Below are positions 9,401-16,400 of a stretch of DNA of 33,971 nucleotides, in pieces. The position numbers were made by a program, and so were the translations under genes. Source of the stretch: a virus. A model generated the notes under the pieces. The model was not told the DNA's origin. It searched no databases and saw nothing but the letters and a program-made list of their open reading frames with translations. The stretch covers positions 1 through 33,971 of IMG/VR virus record IMGVR_UViG_3300020463_000064. One strand, 5' to 3'. Numbering within the stretch: the stretch's first letter is position 1; the number at the start of each line of letters is the position of its first letter.

Positions 9401-12400
9401 GATACTGATGTAACGGGAAGAAACAACATAACATTCAGTGATATCGTTCTCAGAAACGAACATAGCGTTTTAATTAAGGATGATACTACATTTACATTCA
9501 ACTTAAAAGAAAAACCACTAGAATCTCAAAGATTTGTTTCTAGAGTTGGTGTAAGTACAATAACATACAGTACAACATCTCTTAATGCTAGAGGGCCTGT
9601 ATTTAAAACTAAAATCAACTTCCCAGGCAAAGGATATACGATTTTACCTAAAGTTATTGGTTTTGCAAGTACACAAGGCCAAGATGCTATTGTAAAAGTA
9701 TCATCTCCCGAAATTGGGCAAATTGACATTATTGAAAGAATCAAAGATGGATTTGACTACCCAACTGACCCAACTTTGCTACCATACTTAGCAGTTCCCG
9801 CTATAGTTGATATAAGTGGTATTTCAAGGATTGATCAAATTAAAGTTATTGATGGTGGAAAGAGATATAACCAACCACCTTCACTTGCAGTTCGTGGTAA
9901 CAGTAATGTACAGATTCTAGCACATTTATCTGGTGGATCTGTAGATAGAGTTGAAATTATCAAAAATGCGTTTGAGTTCAAAGAACCACTAAACATCATT
10001 ACAACTAATAACTCTAATGGTTATGATATTGATGCTATAAGTCATAGTGGTACTACAGTTACTGCTGAGTTACTATTAGATCAACAATTCAATCAACCAA
10101 TACAAACTGGATATGCTTCTACTGATATTAAACTACCATTTGCAGTTGGTGACAAAGTATTAGTTGAAGGATGTAGAATTAAACCAGCATCATTAGCAGT
10201 AGGTGAAGGCAACTTCAACTCATCTGATTATGACAACTCATTCTTTACAGTTACAGGTGTAAGCACAACAAACTCAACTGTTCAGTTCAGTATGTCAGAT
10301 GCGCCTGGAATATCCACTGTTACTTTGGGATCTTATGACGATGACTTTACATTAGGATCTATTGTTAATTTCAACGACATGGCGAAGTTTAATATGACTC
10401 TTATTAACGATGCCAAGTACTTATCTGGTGAGAAAGTAACATCTGCTAGATTTGAAGGAATTGTAGCTGAAAATGGTTGGAATGTCAATATTAACCAACT
10501 TAGATTAAGAGATACTATTGGAACTCTTTTACCAGGCGACACATTGTTTGGTGAAGTCTCTGAATTGAAAGGAGAAGTTAGAGATGTCAATAGATTCAGT
10601 GTAAACACTACTCTTGGAGTCACAAGAGATAAAGTGTCTAAGAATGACATGGAAGTTGGTATTCTTAACGACTTCAATCAAAGATTATCAGATAACTTCT
10701 ACTTCCAGAAGTTTTCATACTCAATTAAGAGTAATCTTCCATATACTACATGGAAAGAATCTGTAAAATCAATTGTTCACCCATCTGGATTCTTAGAGTT
10801 CTCAGATCTTGTTATTGAGAGTGATTCCAAAAAAGACGCCAATACTTTAAATCTAGTAAGCGTTGGAATCGCAAAATCAAATAATATGAAGGTTAAACCT
10901 GTTGACACTACAGTTAACCTTATATTGAATATTGATAATGAAATATTCATGGGTAAGAGAGATAACTTTGCGGTAGTAACCGAAGATGATGCTTTACCTG
11001 ACGGATCTGTACAAAGAATATTCTTCCCAGAAGGCAGACCAATTAAGAGTTTCATCATGAACAAAACCAACAAGGTTATATCAATAGATGATATTTCTTC
11101 TGGATTCACTGGAGAACATGATAGAACTGGTACATTAGTTGGAAGTAAACAGTTCCAATTAAGAACGAATGGAAGACCAGCGTTTAAGAAGTCATACGAT
11201 GCATCTGATTCTGCCATCGTTAATACTACTTTGAATGTAATATCAATTCAGAGTCATGACTTCCAAACTGGACAAGTAGTAAATCTTGATACTCAAGGTG
11301 GATCTAAGATTGGAATAGGAACTACATCATACACAACAGGAACTAAAGACATCATTATGTCAGTGGTTACATCTGGTGTTGGTGGAAGTGCGATGTTTGA
11401 AAATGGATATAATGTTCAAATTCCAGGCCCAGTAACAGGAACTGCTGTTACACAGAATCCTCCAGGCGCAGTGTTCACAGTGTTTGGATTTGGTAGTGTT
11501 GATGGTGGTTTGCCTGGAATTACTACTGGAAATGGTACTGGAGCAAGATTCCAAGTTAAGTTTGACTTTAATCCGACCACTGGACAATGTATATCTACCG
11601 CTGTTGTTCTAATTAGTGGTGGTAAAGATTATATTGTTACTGATAATGTAAGTATTGCTGGTACATATCTTGGTGGTGCAACTCCAGCCAACAACTTGAC
11701 ATTCCCTGTTACAAAAACAACAGGATCTAGAATTGGTATACAAACAACATATAGTAACGTTCCATCCACAAACAATGGTTCTGGATCTGGTGCAAGATTC
11801 AATGTCACTAGAGATTCTAACTTAGATGTCTCTCTTGTTGGTGTAGTAACTGGTGGAACTGGATATGCTTCAACCAACGTTGTTTCTATTTCGGGAACAC
11901 ATATTGGTGGTACAACTCCAACCAATGATATTGAATTGACTCCTGTAGAATGTGGAACAGATGTTATGCCTAATGAATTATTTGTTCAGAAGGTTGATGA
12001 TGTAAACTTCCGAGTTGCTGGTCTATCTACATCATTACCATTTGTCTTTACTGGATTGGGAACTGGTACTCACCTACTCAAAGTTCAAGATCCAAATAAA
12101 CAGGCCTTGATCATGATTGATAATATTATTCAGACACCAGTGACAAATAAACTTCTAAATGTTGAAGTAACGGAAGCTATTGGTGAAACTGGTGAAAACA
12201 TCGTAGTTGGTGCTGGTATTGGATCACTATCGAAAGGTGATGTTCTGAAAGTTGATGATGAGTTCCTCAAAGTACAACAAATAGGAGAAGCAACATTTGC
12301 ACAAGCAAAACAAGCGATTGCAAATAAAGTTGTTGACAACAATTTCTACTATGATACTAAGAGAGTTAACTCAAATGTGTTGAATGTAGATACAACATCT

Positions 12401-12430
12401 GCTACTATGGATGACAACCCTCCATATTAA
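3410..12430 (+). CDS. 7: Giant gp7-like baseplate wedge protein with YHYH domain, 3006 aa
   Basis: T4 gp7 is 1032 aa. Two blocks match its C-terminal third from memory: KDFYMAKGTDASYKILFKLL at about residues 195-214 (T4 DFYSTKGIEASYKFLFKVL), and SIKSNLPYTTW...VHPSGF at about 2438-2461 (T4 KIKSNLPSSRW...VHPVGF). Between them lie about 2,200 residues: several GGxGY-type units, HGxxxG-type units and a YHYH domain at about 1220-1345 with ILGYAYDGNPIYGPYGY and RYCVTPQFPDGTYAYF. Residues about 98-125 (LKIDNEVITYTG, then a C-A-R-G turn) form a module seen elsewhere in the cluster. T4 gp7's own N-terminal two thirds are not recognisable. The start abuts the gp6 stop without a Shine-Dalgarno, suggesting coupling. 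It should extend the wedge outward; what the added domains do is unknown. Confidence 0.82.
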   Translation: MTDIKRVKISHLIESQIPEFLNQESPLFKSFLEQYYESQEHQSGMTDLASNLAEYRKIGAFNDETLIASTTLTLSCFAGDTTLSVISTDGWPDTYGLLKIDNEVITYTGKSETQFLGCARGFSGIDQISKEDDAEFANFAETSGAVHLSGSTVTNLSNLFLQEFFTKFKTEFLPGFENRSFTTGTSITNVLTRAKDFYMAKGTDASYKILFKLLYGEEIELIKPIDRTLIPSDNVYFKTKHVLVENLFGGQPLETIGNFLYQDISGIGTASASIYNVEYRPINQVDFYEISLDSTSFDGSFQVPGKTKALEITPADATSLVVDSTVGFGQSGTLLIKPREGANFLNIRYTDKTVNQFLNVTGITTSLIFGADVLENKLAYSYAGFGQTSLLQFRLVNVIDEVDTTTSSNMQIGDSLKLLSFGKDLADNPKFNNWIYNVPSSHNLATISQVNVNTFRITIFDLCVFYVDEILKLRNDLGDEVNITVKQIEYDATNTAQVYSNTIVVQTTGAVPTNPSKITKTVTKASHNSNYFAGVDQFTVGIQNSYIDKEEKFFYVSSSGLPNYPIFATDNKVFVKTSSIEVVDGFGTPLLGGGFTYTIQSYDPAFDPAAGTSLLPHNYVTGDKIYWDNTADSGITTGIYFVTKVNQTDFYLSFSGSDVFAQKYIAVKTGTIGQYIYKSGWENKTLKNQKILRKYPVIKEKELFDDPNKRDVNNRPVGLMANGVELFPPTVFDEQIFHGDLTSITVTNPGSGYDVITGPPLQVLDQQGSGAIGYANISGSFKEVKLVSPGIGYQDKPKITVKGGNGSGAVLESNLVKGKIVANFKADGSSVNTTDESISFENRHNFEVGEAVVYDSRGNTPIVNVVSGSVYYVAPVNETKIKLHNKPEEAKVGINTVNIGNVSFGFHKLTTVKAKNTITKIYVKESGSGYSNRKVIVPARPVNGDVQSGISTSDDYILAYNHHFNNGEIVEYSTTGTIASGLSTTTQYAVKVIDPNRFRLCDVGISSQRNFTNYDKNKPAVIRGLGSGNHTVKYPPIVVNIESLSGIAVTTVIKPEITPIVLGSVENVYLQEGGIGYGCTNIMDFQRRPDVGISTITFRALLKPIIIGGSIVDVQILANGKGYREDSDIEITSPTGSFADVRPIVVDSRIIGVQILDGGIGYGKSDTTLLLQNRGKDAKFIGNVREWKINQVQKNENIINVEDSVLTKPSTNPAFQLQTIGMYPPQKLRYQLGDNIDSANLETPNAFHSPILGYAYDGNPIYGPYGYQNSVGGAIIRLRSGYILDTSARAGLRPPGFAFGYFVNDYLFDNSGDLDTYGGRYCVTPQFPDGTYAYFYSVEVDSSGVAKPKFPYMVGSQFKDTPIEENFVTFFNQDIDISSRNVTRNIAPYYLSYGNSDYELIDDVKDALKQEFEVTKTKSAGITSVTVFSRGDGYKIDDPLTLDNKGTNGTGANIVVSELLGKEINSVDIGINTFKDASLRLEKRNIIGITSIPHGIADGETVILSGIDTSQFTEFNGSQKVQVINRSVGLATFVDNVTNTGVSTHLFVTDTRGFSPSDVIGVGTESMIVTGIDTSFSRLLVNRENFVGAAMTHQAGTNNVVLKPNQFIFPVGTSTVTQFTFENYKTYFNPQETVGVGSTGTHYAVTVTGFGTQAIQTVENRFVPQQRIYLKDHKFFTGQKLVYNMGIGGTSLVWAKVSAGATSGVGTEVLPDGDVYAVNFAKDYIGLATVAFSTAADAIWFYNVASNSGFAHSLTTAYPKVSTKVERFFGEVGLGSAHGLVAGDLIKLEALPKSTESTVIRYDPVIAKTTTKRVGFTYTSFSPDLTQINIADQDLQSYDKVVYYDNGNTINGLINNETYFVLREDPESIKLCKYKSDVFDSNPVSISTVTTASANNLSFIAKINPPLSFTSGNTIVFDVSDQSLLDMRLDFFGDITFNNRLDVQGTNLGGFNITRSGISGNANSTVTINTETEWPRKTFYDLTPVVPSDTRKTYGSSDTDVTGRNNITFSDIVLRNEHSVLIKDDTTFTFNLKEKPLESQRFVSRVGVSTITYSTTSLNARGPVFKTKINFPGKGYTILPKVIGFASTQGQDAIVKVSSPEIGQIDIIERIKDGFDYPTDPTLLPYLAVPAIVDISGISRIDQIKVIDGGKRYNQPPSLAVRGNSNVQILAHLSGGSVDRVEIIKNAFEFKEPLNIITTNNSNGYDIDAISHSGTTVTAELLLDQQFNQPIQTGYASTDIKLPFAVGDKVLVEGCRIKPASLAVGEGNFNSSDYDNSFFTVTGVSTTNSTVQFSMSDAPGISTVTLGSYDDDFTLGSIVNFNDMAKFNMTLINDAKYLSGEKVTSARFEGIVAENGWNVNINQLRLRDTIGTLLPGDTLFGEVSELKGEVRDVNRFSVNTTLGVTRDKVSKNDMEVGILNDFNQRLSDNFYFQKFSYSIKSNLPYTTWKESVKSIVHPSGFLEFSDLVIESDSKKDANTLNLVSVGIAKSNNMKVKPVDTTVNLILNIDNEIFMGKRDNFAVVTEDDALPDGSVQRIFFPEGRPIKSFIMNKTNKVISIDDISSGFTGEHDRTGTLVGSKQFQLRTNGRPAFKKSYDASDSAIVNTTLNVISIQSHDFQTGQVVNLDTQGGSKIGIGTTSYTTGTKDIIMSVVTSGVGGSAMFENGYNVQIPGPVTGTAVTQNPPGAVFTVFGFGSVDGGLPGITTGNGTGARFQVKFDFNPTTGQCISTAVVLISGGKDYIVTDNVSIAGTYLGGATPANNLTFPVTKTTGSRIGIQTTYSNVPSTNNGSGSGARFNVTRDSNLDVSLVGVVTGGTGYASTNVVSISGTHIGGTTPTNDIELTPVECGTDVMPNELFVQKVDDVNFRVAGLSTSLPFVFTGLGTGTHLLKVQDPNKQALIMIDNIIQTPVTNKLLNVEVTEAIGETGENIVVGAGIGSLSKGDVLKVDDEFLKVQQIGEATFAQAKQAIANKVVDNNFYYDTKRVNSNVLNVDTTSATMDDNPPY
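11528..11955 (+). repeat. Two-copy GGxGY module duplication near the C-terminus of the gp7-like protein
   Basis: Copy 1 begins at GTGARFQV and contains SGGKDYIVTDNVSIAGTYLG followed by GATPANNL. Copy 2 begins at GSGARFNV and contains GGTGYASTNVVSISGTHIG followed by GTTPTNDI. The two are colinear and about 80 residues apart. This is a diverged tandem duplication visible at protein level. Confidence 0.75.
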
Positions 12431-12431
12431 C

Positions 12432-12439
12432 TATAAATA
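12432..12439 (+). promoter_or_regulatory. T4 late promoter TATAAATA before the gp9-like gene
   Basis: This is an exact T4 late -10 element, TATAAATA, then AAAAGAAAAC. It starts 2 bases after the stop of the giant gp7 gene and ends 24 bases before the next ATG. The leader contains an A-rich segment facing a T run (AAAAC/GTTTT) and no Shine-Dalgarno. Confidence 0.75.
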
Positions 12440-12463
12440 AAAAGAAAACAAGTTTTTTAAGTA

Positions 12464-13486
12464 ATGTCTAAACAAGGGATTAGTACTGGTTCTGCTCCGA
12501 ATGACGGCACAGGTGATACCCTGTTGGCTGGAACCATCAAGATTAATAATAATTTTAACGAGATATATGATACTTTCGGAGACGGTACTAATCTTGTAAG
12601 TTTTGTTTCCTTCGCTTCTACAGCGGGTTATTCAACAAATGCTGGTATTGCATCGACATCTGTTCTTGCTGGTATGGCATCTAGTGTTACTGGTAATATT
12701 GATATCAATACATCTGGTGTTGTTACTTCAAGTTATGCAGACATTGGTAAGATAACAATTCAACAGCCAGGTGCAATTACAGATGGCCCTATTGAAGTTG
12801 GAACTGCATCAACAATGTTTCGTATCAAAGCGGACGGTATGGTCGGTATTGGGACATCACTTCCTACCTCTCAATTAGAAGTTGCATCATTCTCAAATGA
12901 AAACCCAACTATTTGGGCAGTTGCAAAAGGAAATGGATATGGATTGCGAGTATCTGATGGTGCAATAACAGATAATAAGTCATTTGTAGTTACCAACGAA
13001 GCATATACTGGTATTGGATCTACTTCCCCAACATGTAGATTGGATGTACAGGGTGACGTTCTGGTCAGTGGTGCTAGTACCCTGATGGATCAGGTTAACT
13101 TTAACTCCGATATTACAGAAAAAGTTGTAGGAAACTACAGTGATGTTATGAGTGTAAGTGCAGGCGGTACATTTACTATTGATGTTTCACAAGGATCTGT
13201 AGTATGTGGTGTTGCAACGACATCTATCAGTTCATGGGCATTTACAAATGTAAGTGGACAGAACAGTAAAGCAACCACAGCAACACTTATCATCAATGCT
13301 GGGGTTGGGTATACTTACGGTGATCCAGTCACAGTTAACGGAGCATCTATTGCCGCAGGGGTTAAATGGGTTGGAGGTAATCCACCACCTTCCACTGCAA
13401 ATGATGATATATTAACGTTTAGTATAATACGAGATAGTACTGGTGTTACCAGAGTTTATTGTTCAAGTTCTATTAACATTAGTTGA
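12464..13486 (+). CDS. 9: gp9/gp10-type baseplate wedge-tail fibre connector
   Basis: The 340-aa product compares with 288 aa for T4 gp9. The N-terminus (GTGDTLLAGTIKINNNFNEI, ending YDTFGDG) matches the motif shared by T4 gp9 (TGDILFDGGNKINSDFNAIY) and gp10 (GTGDYLRKGGIKINENFDELY). The middle carries two fibre-type segments, VGIGTSLPTSQLEVA at about 126-140 and GIGSTSPTCRLDVQG at about 178-192, typical of trimeric tail fibres. The C-terminal domain (TATLIINAGVGYTYGD, then ILTFSIIRDSTG and VYCSSSINIS) resembles the gp9 C-terminus, which docks long tail fibres. It should be a trimer on the wedge holding fibres. It has its own late promoter, and its stop overlaps the ribosome-binding site of the next gene. 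gp9 is preferred over gp10 because of length and C-terminus. Confidence 0.7.
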   Translation: MSKQGISTGSAPNDGTGDTLLAGTIKINNNFNEIYDTFGDGTNLVSFVSFASTAGYSTNAGIASTSVLAGMASSVTGNIDINTSGVVTSSYADIGKITIQQPGAITDGPIEVGTASTMFRIKADGMVGIGTSLPTSQLEVASFSNENPTIWAVAKGNGYGLRVSDGAITDNKSFVVTNEAYTGIGSTSPTCRLDVQGDVLVSGASTLMDQVNFNSDITEKVVGNYSDVMSVSAGGTFTIDVSQGSVVCGVATTSISSWAFTNVSGQNSKATTATLIINAGVGYTYGDPVTVNGASIAAGVKWVGGNPPPSTANDDILTFSIIRDSTGVTRVYCSSSINIS

Positions 13487-13499
13487 GGAAACAGAGTAA

Positions 13500-16400
13500 A
13501 TGCCAAGAACTACGCCTGGACAAGGAGTTCTACTAAGACCAACTTTTAACTCTGTTTATGGAGTAACCAATATAGAGGTTTTAGCGGGAGGAGCAGGCTA
13601 CGCACAAACAGATCCACCCAAGATTACAATAGAGGGCACTGCGACCCCTAGTGTAGAGGGAGTCTTTTACCCTAAAATATCTGGGATTGGGACAGTATCC
13701 GAAATTATTGTATTTAAAACTGGTGCTGGATATTTTCCAGTATTCAACCAATCAGAACAATCTGGTGTTGTTGTAGAAAGGGGTGCATTTGGAACTATAG
13801 CAACTAGTCATAGTTCTGCTGGTATTGCATACTCTGTATTTTCTGGTGATTACAATATTGTTGACGATAATATAATTTTTACTGATGCACCTTATGGTAA
13901 AGCTGGCCCTGCTGGATTACAGACTAACTCTTCATTTTCTGGGAGATTATTCTCTAGAAAATTAGATCCTTATGATGAAAAAGATAAAAACGTAATTTTA
14001 GATGACATATCATTAGAATTTACAGGTATTGCAGGTACACAATTTAGTTTATCAGAAAACACTGGTGTTGTAACATCACTTTATAACAGTGTAAACACAG
14101 GTGTAGACATAAACAATAATCCGTTCATTTTAATCAACAATATTGTTCAGACGCCAGGATTAGATTTTGAGGTTGTAGATAATACATCAAATAAACTTAA
14201 CTTCTTAAGTGGAGTTCCAAGATCAGGTAGACTCTCTAAGGTTGGACTACAAACTGGTTCTGGTTACTACTTACCAACAAAAGCAGCAGTTAGAGTTGGT
14301 GTTGGTTCTACTGGTAGTCTTGAACACATTCAGATAGAAGGTAAGGGACAAGGTTATAGAACAATACCAGAAATTACAGTCAGGGCATCTCAAGGTTATG
14401 GTGCAAGTATTACTGCATTTTTAGGCGAATCATCAACAACGAGTGTTGCAATTTCTACTGCAACTTATAATCATATTTCTGGTGTTGCTACATTTACAAC
14501 TGGCAGTGCTCATGGATTTGAAATTGATGACAGAGTAAGAGTCACAGGTGCTGGATTTACATTCGCTCCAGTATCTGCTGCAAGAAATATAGGTTCATTT
14601 GGTTACGATTATATTACTGGTATTGCAACCGTTCAAGTTTTTGGTGGCCATTACATTGGTACAGGTAAAAATCAAAGTAGAAACTTACTTATAAAAGAAG
14701 TTCAAGTTACAGAAGGCATATCCACTTTCTTATTCAGAGAAGATGGATACCCGATTGTAAGTATTGGTAGTACTCAAATAGTAACAGTCATGGCTGGTGT
14801 AGGTACACAACCATTGACATATGTTAGTGGAGGTCTAGTACAAGCTGGTATTGATACTGGAATCATGGATGGCAGAAACGTCACAGGTTTCGACTTAATA
14901 GGAGCAACTGCAAATACCTTCAAAGCGTTTATTGGAATAACAACTTATGCACATAATTACGTTGGTGGTGGTGTTGTAAACCGAGCAGAAGCTGGTATTA
15001 TCACAAACTTCAGTATTGTAGAAGGCGGAACTGGTTTCTATGCTCCAAAACATATTGAACATATCAATCAAAACCCTCCAACTGGTATCACAACAATTAC
15101 TGCTGTTGGTGATAAAGATGGTGATTCTAAGAATATAGCTGCGTTAGATTATGATAGTGGATCTGGTATTGCAACTATCACTGCTGCAAGTGCTCATGGA
15201 TTGACAACTTCAAATGTTGTTAAGTTATCTGGCATTGCATTTAGTACAGGTATTGGAGATATCATCTTCCCATCTGATACTCAAAAATACTTTGGTGTTA
15301 CAGGTATTAGTAGTACACTGAACTTTACCATCAATATTGGTATTGCAATGACTACTACTGGTATTCATACTGCAAATGTTGGATCTGGTATTGGTTCATA
15401 TATTCCATACAAAGGTCATGGACTAGAGACTGATGATTTTGTTCAGACAACAGGTATTGCGGTTACATTTACGAGTGCTCCTGCTGTTCAAGTTGGTCAT
15501 GTTGAGTATGATGAGTCATCTGGTATTGCAACAGTCACTACAAGAAAAGATCATAACCTCACAGAAGATGATTGTGTTGTTCTTTCTGGTATTGCATTTA
15601 CTTGCGACTATGACCCTGCCCTAGGCGTTTCTAGTGCATTATATGATAACACAACTGGAGTTCTAACTGTCACTACTGCCGCACCTCACGGCTACAAGGT
15701 AGGTAAAGATGTTATTCTAACTGGTCTTGCATTTACATGTGCCATAGACAATGGTGCAAAAGATCACTACTACCCAAGAAGTAGATCAACCGCATACGAT
15801 ACTTCTATTCCAATTGTAGGTTATTCTGGAACTGCACTTGAGATAGATGTTGGTATATCTCGTGTTAAGAATCAATATATCCATAGATTTGAAGAGGCAA
15901 CAGCTGGTGCTTTGGTGTATGGTGGAGATTATCCTCACTTATTCCTTCGTGCAGAAGAAGGTGCATTACTAACTGGTGGCCCATTCCTACATGAGTTCCA
16001 CAGTGCAACCGCAACATCAACATTTGCTGGTGGTGATTATGCACATACTTACGCTGGTTCTGATGATGCAACTATCAAAGTCGGTGGTGATTATGCACAT
16101 CAATTTGTTGCTTCTGAAACTATAGCTGATTCAATCTCTATAGTTGGAGGAGGAACAACTACACCAACAAATGCAGATTACTTCCCTGCTACAGGATCAT
16201 TAATACTGACAGTTGCAAATCATGGTCTATCAGGCCCTACACAACACTCAATAACAACTGCTAATTACAACCCTCTTGCTGGTATTATGACTGTGACTAT
16301 TCCTAGTCATGGTTTCTCAAATGGTGATGAAGTTAAAATTGCAGATGAATCTATAGGTTGGAAGTGTTCATTAGACCAATTTACAGCAACCAAATATTAT

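Noticed and set aside
10777-11217. 146-codon open frame on the minus strand
   Set aside because: It lies inside the gp7-like gene, has no promoter, ribosome site or recognisable protein features, and every supported gene is on the plus strand; it is a shadow of biased codon use.
15867-16136. Possible CRISPR or DNA direct-repeat array because of the 54-bp period
   Set aside because: The periodicity is at codon level within an open frame and the units differ too much in DNA sequence for CRISPR repeats.
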